In this document: piece after piece, positions 21,646-32,506 of the stretch
Layout: each line of letters opens with the position of its first letter
Numbering within the stretch: the first letter of the stretch is position 1
Source of the DNA: Sorghum bicolor
Lineage: Eukaryota > Streptophyta > Magnoliopsida > Poales > Poaceae
Assembly: GCF_000003195.3 (NCBI RefSeq)
Contig: NC_012871.2
Span: 44,750,554 to 44,814,553 of the forward strand
Direction: 5' to 3'
DNA: 64,000 nt
Program-made: the position numbers and the translations under genes
The notes under the pieces: generated by a model
Seen by the model: only the letters and a program-made list of their open reading frames with translations
The model's database searches: none
Told to the model about the DNA's origin: nothing

Positions 21646-22877
21646 TGTTGACGGTCCTTAAGTACCAAATATAATCATCAAATAAATAAAGAAAAGGATC
21701 CAAATGCAACCAACACCCAGACTTAGGGTTTTATCGGACAGAATTCCACGAGTTTTGGTGTTTGTCTATTTCTGCAGGGGGTTATCAGGAAATACGGAAG
21801 AAAGGCCCACACATCGGGTTTACATAGAGATATTAACGTGCCGCACAATTTTCTACCATCTAGAAGTCTCCAGAAGCCACGGGAAGGAAGCGGAGGCCGA
21901 ACGGGGCCAGAGGCAGGGCGCCCGCCCTCCTTCCTTGGGCGCCCGCCCTGACTTGGAGTCCAAACAGGACTCTCTTCGAGGATTACTCTCCACCGACCTA
22001 AAGGATCAAGGATAATGTAGTACCACATCGCCTACCGACCCAAAAACGCATAGAGGAGGAGGACTATATAAGGAGACCCCCCTGGCCCCTAGAGAAGACA
22101 AGAAGATATCATAGAGATTGAGGGGTGCCCTCGAAGGAAAACCTCTTCTCTAAATAATATTTCTTTTTAGGCTTAGCAACCAATGTAAGTAGAAATAGAT
22201 CTTCTAGTTTCTACTAGATTGAGAGAGATAGAGTGGAGGTGTAGATCGGAGGAAGGCCGGCCTGTCGGTGTCTACTCCGAGGTTGTACCTGCGGGATCAA
22301 GTCTTCTAACCCGAGGCTTGCTCCTAAGATTCTTCAGTAATTCAACTTCTAATTCTAGTAAGTTCTTGTTTTATTGTTCTTTGGTTTATGAGTTTACTTT
22401 AATCCTCTTCCGGTTGAGTATTAGAGTAATCATTGCTAGCGTAAACGTGGTGTTTAGGCTAGGGTACTCATAGATATCCCCTGACTAGCTGGACCGTGGT
22501 AGTAGCGAGGAACGTGACATTTACGAGTTACCTTTGCATCCCATATCTTGTTAGCAGGGCAGGTAGGTTTATAGGTGCGGGTCGAACATCCTCTGTGGTG
22601 TCTAGATTCCGTAAGCTTCCCCAATAGAACAGTAGATCATCGTTACCAAGGTTAGAACGAGACTACGGTTGCAGTCTTCTCTATACATCAGTCACATCGA
22701 GAAACATTCTTTGTAGCCTAAAGGGATAGTAGCAATAGATTTGGTTAGTCAGATGCACCCTTTCTCCCAGTGGTAAAAATATAAATACGATAACTCTGGA
22801 TAACCTCCCGGGTGAAATGCTCACTGATATCTGTGCGCTTGCGGATCATTTTCTGATTGCGTTACCAAATATCAACA
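21646..22877 (+). repeat. 3' LTR of Ath-A (1232 bp)
   Basis: Starts TGTTGACGGTCCTTAAG and ends CAAATATCAACA. It lacks the 28-bp duplication of the 5' LTR and has both GC boxes (21916-21927 and 21937-21948). Differences from the 5' LTR are otherwise scattered substitutions, so the insertion is moderately young compared with its surroundings. Confidence 0.93.
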
Positions 22878-22925
22878 TCCGGCTCCTCCTCCGCTCTCCT
22901 CTTCTCTCTCCCTATTTTCTAGATT

Positions 22926-22992
22926 ACAACTAGAACTAACTAGAACTAGAACTAGATGAACTAGAACTAGAACTAGAACTAGATGAACTAGA
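22926..22992. repeat. Short TAGAAC/TAGATGAAC tandem array in the Ath-B LTR
   Basis: About 67 bp of imperfect CTAGAA units, some with an added ATG. It is absent from the matching positions of the other LTRs here, so it is a local expansion. Confidence 0.6.
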
Positions 22993-23486
22993 GGGATCCT
23001 CTCTACTTGGATGAAGAATTAAAACCCCAACTTTGATTCTGTAGAAGAGGTATGATCTCCAGGGGCCAGGGGGGCTTGCTTATATAGTCTTTTCAGATGA
23101 ATCTGGGCCGTCGGATCAAACCGACATTAATCGCACGGTTTTCCTTGATCCCTTAGGTCGGTGGAGCGTGATACGCGAAACGGGTCCGAATTGGACACTG
23201 TAGCTGGGCGGGCGCCCTGTCCCTGAGCATTTTTGGCTTCCCGTTCGTTCCCGTGGCTTCTAGAGTCTTCTAGATGATAGAAAATTGCGCGGCACGTTAA
23301 TATCTCTATGTAAACCCGACGTGTGGGCCTTTCCTCCGTATTTCTTGATAACCCCCTACAGAAATAGACAAACACCAAAACTCGTGGAATTCTGTCAGAT
23401 AAAACCTAAGTCTGGGTGTTGGTTGCATTTGGATCCTTTTCCATGATTAGTTGACGGTTAAATGCGAGCATTAAGGACCGTCAACA

Positions 23487-25679
23487 AGCTCCCCCAAGCT
23501 TAACCTTTACTCGTCCCTGAGCAAAGATGGACTCAAGAGTTTCTGCAGTGGTTTCATGCCTTAAAGATACACATGCGTTCAAACAATATCTCATCTCTGG
23601 GTTAGGGTAAACTGTTAAGATTTAAACTTACTCATTTTACCTTCCACCATGGGGCTTGTAACCGTCACTTGTGTCTTGAGCAGTTAAAAGATAGAACGGT
23701 CTAGTCAAGCGCCATGTCTCTTGTTCTTTGATTAACTATAGCTCTAGAGTTTTTGCAGATTTTCAAATAAAACTCAAAGATTCCTTGTATGACTCTCTCT
23801 AGTCTCTCTTTTGTGGTATTTCTAGATCCTTACCAAGGCAGTAATGGTGTATGCCTTCTCTCAAAGTATGTGGTATTTTTGGTATGAGGCATAGTGGCAT
23901 TGCCTTCTCTCTCACCCTACTCTAATAAGGTTTTGATATCTAGAGCTCATAGGTGGGAGACAGCTAATACATACTTACAAGACATTTATTGCATAGTCAA
24001 ACCACGGATCCAAAAGAACAAGTCAATAAGTCAAATCAAGATGTGCATGTGTGGTGAATGAATGGTGTATGGTGATGATGGTGATAACAATGGTGAAAGT
24101 CTAATTCTACTTATGCTCTTTTGAGGGGATACATACCTTTCTTGCTCTTTTGAAACTTTTTGAGGAGAATGAGATGCTCTATATTTTCTTTTTCCTTTCA
24201 CTTATGTGGGTATCTTGTAACCCTAATTCTACTATCGGACACTTGTCCATTTTTACCTCTCGTCTCACTCTTTCTTTTCTTTCGAGGTTTCGGGACTTGC
24301 CCCTTTTTATTTCCTCGTATTTTTCCTTTTTCTTTTTTTCTCTTCTCTTTTTTACAGCACACATCTCCTGAAATAATATAGCAAGTGGTAGTAACCAAGA
24401 TAACTCGAGCATTTATTTCATAGGGAAAAATAGGAATATTTTTAGCTATTCTCTCCTGGATTAGGAGTAGAATATTTTTAGGTGATTCTGGAGATGGAAA
24501 TGGGTGGATATATGTGGATGCGTACTTCCGGAGTAGAAGCAGCATGTGTGAGTGAACGTGCAAGTGAATCTTGATTTAACCACATGACAAGCTCCTAAGG
24601 GTCTACACAGCTTGACCACACTCAATGCTCATAAGTAGTAAAAAGTAAATGTATGGTTCATAGTCTAGTAAGCATGTATATATGGCTGTGGTAGGATTTT
24701 GAACTCTCATCATACAGGAACTCATCATGCAACATTTTAAAGATTTTCAAAGATAAAATTCTCCAGAATTCTAGCATCTCTAGGAACAGATAAACAGTAG
24801 CTCAACCTTCCCATATCATATCTGTTAACGACTTAGACTTTAGATCAAGTACTCTTGTCACAAGTTCAGGTTTAGAGCAAATCTTAATTAATAACAGTCA
24901 TGCCTGAACTTGAGAGAGATTTCAATTTTGAGAATTAGTCATGGCAGAGCAACTATTCATCATTTCCATGTGAGAGCTTATCATGAGGGTTCATAGCAAA
25001 CTTTATTTATTTATTTATTTATTTAGCAAACTAAGCAAAGATATATAAGCACAAAATCTTTATTTGGGTTTTTATGATTTTGCATCTTTTTATTATTTGA
25101 GTAAAATATAAACGTGAGTAGAACACTTAGCTAGATAAATGGGGGTGCTCTCCCCCAAGCTGGATTTTGACGTAATTTCTTCTGATGTAACTAGCAGGTG
25201 GCGGAGGTGTATTTGAATGTCGACAGCACCCTGACAGCGATTAGGATGTCCTCCATCTGCTAGTCTTCTTTGATCCTTGAATTCTGTGGAGCTCAAATAG
25301 ACAGCAAAGCTTTGTGGAACTAGTTAAGTGTTAGCATAAAATCTCTTAGCCGTTATCATGTTAAGCTTCCTCTAATAATTATTACTCTCTTTGGTAGGAT
25401 CATAAATTTATTTTTATATTTTCATTTTTATAGGTAAAGAATATATTTATATTCTTTTTACGCCACCACAATGAATGTACTTATGGGTTTTATGCCATGA
25501 GCATACTTACATGGGGCTTACTATTTTTAACATTTTTATTTTCTTTTCAAGATGATATGAACCTGATTAATTAAGCAAACTATTTTAAAATAATTGAAAT
25601 GAAAAGGATAACAACCAAGTTTACCTCTTGGCCAGGCGTTCGGTGTTTTTATGTCCTCCGAACGGGACTCTCCGTTTTC
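23487..25679 (-). other. Ath-B conserved 3' non-coding region
   Basis: Inverted copy of Ath-A 19494-21645, starting with the inverse polypurine tract (CTCCCCCAAGCTT). It holds the twin stem-loops (24237-24248 and 24283-24317) and the G5/C5 hairpin (25141-25156). In the inner stem the 3' side is changed, but a shifted GGG/CCC pairing is still possible. No gene; frames such as minus 24198-24563 are interrupted versions of the Lys/Arg-rich frame of Ath-A. Confidence 0.6.
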
Positions 25680-26216
25680 TCAGTCGTCCTGGGATTCGCT
25701 GGATGGTGTAGTCGGTGGTTCCGGCGGCGCCTCCTCTTCGTGTATAACTATCTTCTCTCTCCATACCTGACTCGGTGCTACGGTCTCCTCAGGACAGTTA
25801 TGTTCAAGTTGTATGTCTTTAGACCTTACCACTTCTCCTTCGTAGTCTGTCCATCCGTCCTTGATGATTTGCCTCCTCTGGTTTAGGTTGCGTCGCCTTC
25901 TTTAGAGGGGAAGTGCATGTGGACTTCTCCGGTTCCAATATAGATGATGGCTTTGATAGTGTTGAGGAATGGTCTTCCAAGGATGGTGGGTGGATCGTAG
26001 TCATCTTCTCCTATGTCAGTAACCTGAAAATCTTTCGGAATGTCTGATCTGCCATCTGGAGCTGAACGTATGTCGGTTTTAGGGGCATGGTTCCCAACAG
26101 GAGCTGATAGGTGACTGCGGCCATGACGCTCGTCCCGGTGTCGCAAAGCGTCTTCTGGAAGTTGTATCCATTAATGGAGCACTGGATGCTTGGCATGCCT
26201 GGGTCATCCGTTTTGA
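25680..26216 (-). pseudogene. pro: Ath-B protease domain 2
   Basis: The active-site block reads NGYNFQKTLCDTGTSVMAA near 26130-26190. The second signature PPTILGRPFLNTIKA lies near 25960 in another frame. A deletion of roughly 80 bases between the halves relative to Ath-C breaks the frame, at nearly the same place as in Ath-A but with different endpoints. The acidic Pro-rich tail (EEEAPPEPP type) and a stop follow, and no RT comes after it. Confidence 0.7.
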
Positions 26217-26810
26217 TCAGGAACGGTGACTTAAGTCAACGGTCTTGACCTCCTTGAACTGCAGTGACCATCTTAGCTGACTTGGTCCACATTTGCTTGT
26301 TCCTGTTCCTCCTGTTGGTCCTTTACTTGGTTCATGTCGGGATTGCTCTGAGATTTGTGTAGTCCTGTTCTTGAAGGAAAATGTCTCCTTCCTTCCCTTG
26401 ATGTAAAAACTGATCTTGGCAGTACTAGCGTAGATGACACCTCCTGAGGTGTTCAGGAATGGCCTCCCTAGGATGATGGGTGCCCTATCATCAGTACCAG
26501 TCTCGATCACCACGAAGTCTGCTGAGGCGTACAAGGTACCAAATCGGACGCTGAGGTTCTTCAATATTCCCTTTGGGAAACTTAGTGTCCGATCTGCAAG
26601 CTTCAAACACATGGTTGTTTCTAGTAAAGGATGTGTAAAGAATTTTTCATAGAGTACCCTGGGCATAATGATGACACTGGAGCCAAAGTCGCAGAGTGCT
26701 TCTAGGATGTCCACCATGCCGATGGAGATCGGGATGACGGGGCGTCCTGGATCGCCTCTCTTGACCGACAGAAGGTCAGTAATTACTTCCACAACAGGGT
26801 TACTCTAGTA
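26217..26810 (-). pseudogene. pro: Ath-B protease domain 1
   Basis: Open for about 190 codons. VKRGDPGRPVIPISIGM leads into the active-site block EALCDFGSSVIIMPR (D-F-G in place of D-T-G). APIILGRPFLNTSGG comes 90 residues later, then a basic region. Its two signatures have normal retropepsin spacing, so this is a whole domain, separate from domain 2 downstream. The order Gag end, domain 1, domain 2 is the same as in Ath-C. Confidence 0.75.
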
Positions 26811-26915
26811 GTTACCTGCATCAAACATGTCTACAAGATTTGCATATTCTAATCCTTCTGGTTGTGATGGTATACCGGGGTTAGTAGCAGGAACAGCAAC
26901 AACTATCTGATTTAA

Positions 26916-27293
26916 CTAAGATTCAATCATTTCATTTAAGCTAATTTGATTCTTGATGGCAGTAGAGAAATTATCCATTCTATTATTTATATTTTCTAAC
27001 ATTTTATCATTAGATGCCAATTTCTTAGATAGGTTATCCATTAGCTTTCCTTGATTAGACACTAACTTTCTCAGAGGTAGAAAATTATTATTATTACTGT
27101 AAGAATTATTACCTTGATAATTACCTGAGTAGTTAGGCCTGTGTTGATTCCAACTTTGATTTTGTTGAGGACGGTTGTAGTAGTAGTAGTTGTTGTTGTT
27201 GATGTAGTTTACGTCCTCAAGCATCTCAGGGCAGTGATTGCGTGAGTGTCCAGTGTCTCCTGTGTGTTTGTGCTCGTAGATCAGGTTTTTCAC
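26916..27293 (-). pseudogene. gag: Ath-B gag, C-terminal part
   Basis: Starts inside the nucleocapsid: TGDTGHSRNHCPEMLEDVNY keeps only the H and last C of the CCHC knuckle. An Asn/Tyr-rich stretch (poly-N, poly-Y) follows, then SNQGKLMDNLSKKLASNDKMLENINNRMDNF, a heptad-like helical segment. It matches Ath-C gag closely. The capsid half is deleted and leader-like DNA is joined directly upstream. Confidence 0.75.
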
Positions 27294-28051
27294 TTGGTGG
27301 AGTTTGGGAGTTGTAAAACTCCTTCATATTTTTCTCGAAGTGTACCTACTCATAGAGACAAGGCAGAGATCAAGTGCATGGGCCCTGTTGGTGGAAAACA
27401 CCAACAGAACCAAAAGTGTATTTGTTCTCTCTAACCTTAAGCATACTGAGCAAGACAAAGTTGATGGATAATAAAATCATGAGTGTAGCATTTAAAACAT
27501 TTGTCAGATCAGATCACTCAACCTAATAGAAAGATAATCTATCTATACTTATGTTTTTTTATATATATATCTTTCAAAGATTGAGTGTGCAACATTTTAG
27601 TTCATATGATTAGGAGTGTGGGATCACAAAGGTGGAAGGACTAAACATATTGAATCGACTGGGTTGGTTAATCTAGAGTTGTAAATCATACATGTTTGTC
27701 TCTTTTATTCATGTGAACGCGAGAACCAAGGAGAAACTTATAAAAGTGATAGTCAAGTACCTTAAGATGTTACCTTACTTGAAGATTTATGGTACAGTAT
27801 CACCTTGTGGAAGCTTTCCTTTCTTAGCGGTTGTGCATCGTGTTTGTGGCACCCTCCATGGATCATCTCTTGTGGGCTATGCCTTCCTTGTGTAAATTGT
27901 TAAACTTCATGTGTCTCTCTCTTTGTCTCCAATGTGATTTTATCTTAGGACTTCCCAGGTCGATATTGAAAGTTTTCCTACAGGGGTTAGTCCAACAAAA
28001 TATCCAATATCTACTATAGCATACTATCGGCTCAAAGATCAACCTAGACAC
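27294..28051 (-). other. Ath-B upstream non-coding segment
   Basis: Inverted match to Ath-A 17930-18720 and Ath-E 49580-50340, including the 9-bp hairpin (27385-27407). No gene. It ends where the Ath-C LTR starts at 28052; the primer site and 5' LTR expected beyond it are not present. Confidence 0.6.
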
Positions 28052-29698
28052 TATTCACGGTCCTTAAGTATCAAATTTAATTATCAAATAAATAAAAAAA
28101 AGGATCCAAATGAAATCAACATCTAGACTTAGGGTTTTATCTGATAGAATTCCACGAGTTTTGGTGTTTGTCTATTTCTACAGGGGGTTATCAGGAAATA
28201 CGGAAGAAAGGCCCACACGTGGGATTACATACAGATATTAACGTGCCGTGCAATTATCTTACATCTAGAAGATTCCAGAAGCCACAGGAAGGAAACGGAG
28301 GCCGAACGAGGCTAGGCACTGGGCGCCCGCCTAGTTGACCTGGGCGCCCGCGCCCTCACAGAGTTGGATCAGGACTCTCTTTCTGGAAAGATCTCCACCG
28401 ACCTAAAGGATCAAGGATAACCATTCAATCAATGTCGGTTTGATCCAACGACCCATATTCACTTGGAGGGACTATAAAACCAGACCCCCTGGCCCCTGGA
28501 GGAGAGAGCCTCTCAACCCTAATTCATTATTCTCAAGGGAAAAGAAGCCTCTGATCAAGCCTAGAGCCACCACATCAATTAGACATCTAGATTAGCATAG
28601 CTACATAGGATTAGAACTAGAAGGAGTCAATCTTCGATTGGTTTCCGGATCTTTCAAGAGGATTCTTGGTAATTCTCTAATTGTTCTTCTAATCATCTTT
28701 GTTCTTCAATATTATGAATATGAGTTTATTCTACTTCAATATATTGCTTATGACTTTGCTCTACTTGTTTATATTCAAGATTATATTGTTCTTAGTTTAT
28801 CATAGTTACGTACTTGGCTTAGTTAGATTTGATCTATATACATGTTTAGGATCGTATAGAGATTATCCATCAGATCCATGGGTAAATGATAGATATTGTG
28901 TAGGTGGTGCTTATACTATATTTATTTGCGATTGTACCCAATATGCCAGATCGTGAGGTAGTTCGTGATAGTGACAACTTCATTGATTCTTATATAGTCC
29001 CCCTCTCGTGTATTGGGCTGGCAGAGCAACATTATTACAGGGAAGTGATTGCTATGTTTCTCATATTCCTTGCTAATATCACTATGCATGGGCGTATTCT
29101 TGTCTCACAATGATTGCTAAGTATGCTTGCACTAACTATGATAATGCTAGACTGTATAGTTGAGAATAACTTAGAAAATATTCTAGTAGTTCGTTCTAAT
29201 ACCAGGCTAATGACTTTCTAGAGTATCTAATTGAGGTGCTTATCATATTTATTATGTGGCTAAGTTATGCTGATCAGATTAATTATCTTTGTCACTATTG
29301 ATTACTTCATATATCTTTTATGTGACAGTTACCCCTGTATGAAAGAGTTAGATAAATAATCTCAATTATACATGCAATGATAGATGCTCAATCTCATATT
29401 CTATTCTATAATCAACATTGATGGTTACTAATCCCTTCCCAGTGGTAAAAATATAAATAACGATACCTGGAATACTTCCCGGTTAAAATGCTACATCGGT
29501 ATTAATCTGTGCGCTTGCAGATCCCATTCATTATTTATTTAGAAGAGCAATTGCATATTTCAATACTGCGTCTCTCATGTCATGCTGGGGATGACAACTT
29601 GGCTTAAGTGGTATGAGGGATAGGTTTGGCATTTTTGGCACCGTTACTAGAATTAGAAAACTTTCTACTTTTGGTAATGAAGTTAAGAATACCCAACA
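28052..29698 (+). repeat. 5' LTR of Ath-C (1647 bp, extended)
   Basis: Start TATTCACGGTCCTTAAG is a decayed TGTTGACGG; the end is AATACCCAACA. GC boxes lie at 28321-28330 and 28342-28351, and an ACTATAAAACC TATA near 28465. It is about 400 bp longer than its relatives. Part of the excess is at the end: a decayed leader and primer-site copy (GCATTTTTGGCACCGTTACTAG, partial, from 29630) lies about 60 bp inside the LTR end. Confidence 0.8.
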
Positions 29699-29706
29699 AG
29701 CATTTT

Positions 29707-29724
29707 TGGCGCCGTTGCCGGGGA
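29707..29724 (+). other. Primer-binding site of Ath-C (tRNA-Asp)
   Basis: TGGCGCCGTTGCCGGGGA, perfect match to the tRNA-Asp site. A decayed second copy (TGGCACCGTTACTAG) starts at 29636, within the LTR. Confidence 0.88.
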
Positions 29725-29857
29725 AGGTTGATTACTAATCAGGAATGAATATAGGATTTTGAGTTATCATTCGCATCACTAATATGATTGAGCTTATCTA
29801 TTCTCTCATACAGTTTTACCCCGATATTTTTCTGTTTTATCTTATGCAGGGGAATGT

Positions 29858-31255
29858 ATGAATAGAAGACATCTTCCAGGAAATTTTGTTGACAATCCCG
29901 AAGCATTATTTAGAAAAACAAGAGCCAAGCTCAAGAAGAGATCATCAACACTTCAGCAAGAAGCTTCATCCAATCAAGAAGATCACCGGAACTTGTCTTC
30001 AGAGTTCGAAGCCACGGCGAACAAATCAATCCGCGAGTTCTCAGCTCTCACTACGGACAACATCCGCACTGGACCTGCTGCAGAGATCGATGGCAACTTT
30101 GAGCTCAATCCTGGACATATCAACATGGTGCAATCCAACCAGTTCTGTGGGAAGGCACATGAAGATGCTAGTGCTCATCTCCAACACTTCCTGGAGATTT
30201 GCAGCACATTGACCATATCAGGAGTCCCCAAAGATGCTATATTACTTCACCCCTTTCCATTCTCACTGTTAGGAAGAGCGAAGCAGTGGTTCTACGCTAC
30301 AAAGGAGAAGAATACTACGTGGGCACTCTGCTCCATGAACTTTCTAGCTAAGTTCTTTCCCATGGGCAAGACCAATGCTCTCCGTGGGAAGATTACAAGT
30401 TTTCAACAACAACATGATGAATCTGTTCCAGAAGCATGGGAGGGTTTCCAAGACTACATCCTAGAATGTCCCCATCATGGAATAGAGAGCTGGCTACTGA
30501 TGTAGACGTTTTATCATGGGCTCGGCAATAGTGCCCGAGAAACCATGGATGCTGCAGTCGAAGGAGCATCCCTATCACTCAGCATATCACAAGCCACAGC
30601 TCTTGTGGAGAAGATGGCGTCCAACCAAAGCTGGAATGAAGAGAGGACCCAGACACGCAAGAGAGGTGGAGGTATGCATCAGCTCAAGGGGGTAGACATG
30701 TTGTCTACAAAGCTAGACCTACTCATGAAGAAGCTCGATGATAGAGCTAGAGACAAGAAAGAAGTTATGCACATCAACGACTCTCACATGACTTGTGAGG
30801 AGTGTGGAGACACTGTACACTCAGGCAATCACTGCCCTGAGATGCTTGAGGATGTGAACTATATCAACAACAACTACTACTACTACAACCGTCGTCAACA
30901 AAATCAAGGTTGGAATCAATAGAGGCCTAACTACTCAGGTAATTATCAAGGTAACAATTCTTAAAACAATAATAATAATTTTCCACCTCTGAGAGAGTTA
31001 GTGTCTAATCAAGGAAAGCTAATGGATAACCTATCTAAGAAATTGACATCTAATGATAAAATGCTAGAAAATATAAATAATAGAATGGATAATTTCTCTA
31101 CTGCCATCAAGAATCAAATTAGCTTTAATAAAATGATTGAATCTCAGTTAAATCAAATAGCTGCTGCTGTTCCTGCTACTAACCCCGGTATACCATCACA
31201 ACCGGAAGGATTAGAATCTACAAATCTTGTAGACATGTTTGATGCAGGTAATTAG
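29858..31255 (+). pseudogene. gag: Ath-C gag
   Basis: ATG at 29858. The capsid core contains GNFELNPGHINMVQSNQFCG, then HLQHFLEICSTLTI, LLGRAKQWFYATKEKNTTW and FFPMGKTNALRGKI, a widespread grass Athila-lineage Gag. A CCHC knuckle CEECGDTVHSGNHC (C-x2-C-x4-H-x4-C, complete) sits about residue 310. An Asn/Tyr-rich linker and a helical tail follow. The frame is never shifted. It has in-frame stops at 30503 (TAG), 30920 (TAG), 30962 (TAA) and 31253 (TAG), of the kind made by C-to-T change at Gln codons. Function: capsid and RNA packaging. Confidence 0.85.
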
Positions 31256-31760
31256 TGGAGTAACCCCGTCACTGAAGTTACTACTGACGTTCTGCCGGTC
31301 AAGAGAGGCGATCCGGGACGCCCCGTCATCCTAATCTCCATCGGCATGGTGGACTTCCCAGAAGCACTCTGCGACTTTGGCTCTAGTGTCAACATTATAC
31401 CTAGGGTACTCTATGAAAAATTATTTACATATCCTTTATTAGAAACAACCATGTGTTTGTAGTTTGCAGATCAGGCATTAAGTTTCCCAAAAGGAATGTT
31501 GAAGAACCTTTGTGTCCAAGTTGGTACCTTGTATGCCCCAGCAGACTTCGTGGTGATAGAGACCGGTAATGATGAGAGGGCACCTATCATCTTAGGGAGG
31601 CCATTCTTAAACACCTCGGGAGCTATCATCTACGCTAGTGCTGCCAAGATCAGTTTCTACATCAAAGGGAAGAAGGAGACGTTTTCCTTCAAGAACAAGA
31701 CTACACAAATCCCAGATCAATCCAGATGTGAACCAAGGAAGAGGACCAACAGGAGGAACA
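31256..31760 (+). pseudogene. pro: Ath-C protease domain 1
   Basis: Same frame as gag. VKRGDPGRPVILISIGM precedes the active site CDFGSS (Asp codon 31373-31375), then NIIPRVLYEKL, and APIILGRPFLNTSGA about 80 residues on. The middle Phe of D-F-G is unusual; Athila proteases often have D-L-G, so activity is plausible but unproven. One stop (TAG at 31458) interrupts it. A basic region (RKRTNRRNMNKQ) links it to domain 2. Confidence 0.75.
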
Positions 31761-32506
31761 TGAACAAGCAAGTGTGGACCGAGTCAGCTAAGATGGTCAC
31801 TATAGTTCATGGAGGCCAAGATCATCAACTTAAGTCACCATTTTTGACCAAGAAGGATGACCCAGGAATGCTAAGCATCTATTGCTCCATAAATGGATAC
31901 AACTTCTACAAGACGACTTACGACACAGGATCGGGCCTCAACATAATGGCCGCAGTCACCTATCGGCTCTTGTTCGGAACCATGCCCCTAAAACCAATAT
32001 ACATTCAGCTCCAGATGGCGGATCAGACATTTCGATAAGTCAAAGGAAAAGTGACTGATGTCCCAGTCAAAATAGACGATCATTTTGTCTACACAGACTT
32101 TCAGGTTATTGACATGGGAGAAGACGAATACGATCCACCCATCATCCTTGGAAGACCGTTCCTCAGCACCGTTAAAGCAATCATCTACATTGGAACTGGA
32201 GAAGTCCATATGCACTTCCCCTCAGAGAAGGTACGCCGCTATTTTACTGACTCTAACTATATCGTTGAAGACTCTAAGCAGGTCAGAAAACGACGCAACC
32301 ACAACCAGAGGAGGCAAATCATCAAGGATGGATGGGCAGACTATGAAGGAGAAGTGGTAAGGTCTAAAGACATACAGTTTAAACAGAATTATCCAGAGGA
32401 GACCGTAGCACCAAGTCAGGAATGGAAAGAGAAGATAACTATACATGAAGAGGAGGCGCCGCCGGAAGTACCGACTCCGCCACCCAACGAATCCCACGAC
32501 AACTAG
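31761..32506 (+). pseudogene. pro: Ath-C protease domain 2
   Basis: Still in the gag frame. LKSPFLTKKDDPGMLSIYC leads to the active site YDTGS (Asp codon 31922-31924), then GLNIMAAVTYRLL. After a TAA at 32036 come VTDVPVKIDDHFVYTDFQ and PPIILGRPFLSTVKA. A basic patch and an acidic Pro-rich tail end at TAG 32504-32506. It is a second complete retropepsin-like fold with the canonical D-T-G. Its lead-in (K, DPG, then short strands) parallels domain 1, suggesting an old tandem duplication. No RT follows. Confidence 0.75.

Larger units (their letters stand above)
13678..22877 (+). mobile_element. Ath-A: complete non-autonomous Athila-type element (9.2 kb)
   Basis: Both LTRs, a perfect tRNA-Asp primer site, a polypurine tract and identical 5-bp flanks (TCCGG at 13673-13677 and 22878-22882) define a complete insertion. 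The interior has the first 115 codons of gag, a solo-LTR-like insertion, a gag scrap, non-coding DNA, a broken protease domain and the conserved 3' region. RT, RNase H and integrase are absent and there is no space where they could have decayed unnoticed. Mobilisation in trans by an Ath-G-like element is the likely history. Confidence 0.92.
13062..23486 (-). repeat. 3' LTR of Ath-B (1220 bp, split by Ath-A)
   Basis: The plus strand starts TGTTGGGTATTTTAAACGC at 13062 and ends GACCGTCAACA at 23486; Ath-A occupies 13678-22877. In element orientation it therefore begins TGTTGACGG and ends CCCAACA, as in Ath-C. It carries a single GGGCGGGCGCCC box at 23206-23217 and a short TAGAAC tandem array. 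The base after it (23487 on) is the inverse of the AAGCTTGGGGGAG polypurine tract, which shows it is the 3' LTR. Confidence 0.85.
13062..28051 (-). mobile_element. Ath-B: minus-strand Athila-type element, RT-less, 5' LTR missing
   Basis: Its 3' LTR is 13062-13677 plus 22883-23486, split by Ath-A. Going right, in reverse order, come the polypurine tract, a 2.4 kb conserved non-coding 3' region, protease domain 2, protease domain 1, the end of gag, and leader-like sequence up to 28051, where the Ath-C LTR begins. No RT, RNase H or integrase is present. No 5' LTR or primer site is visible; it was lost or replaced by Ath-C. The Gag zinc-knuckle half is fused directly to leader-like DNA, so most of gag is deleted. 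Confidence 0.75.

Noticed and set aside
22926..22992. TAGAAC array as a CRISPR-like or satellite array
   Set aside because: Units are 6-9 bp, imperfect and without spacers; a local microsatellite expansion in an LTR.
27160..27215. GTT/GTA triplet run as a functional microsatellite
   Set aside because: It encodes the Asn/Tyr-rich linker of the Gag remnant, also present in Ath-C gag.
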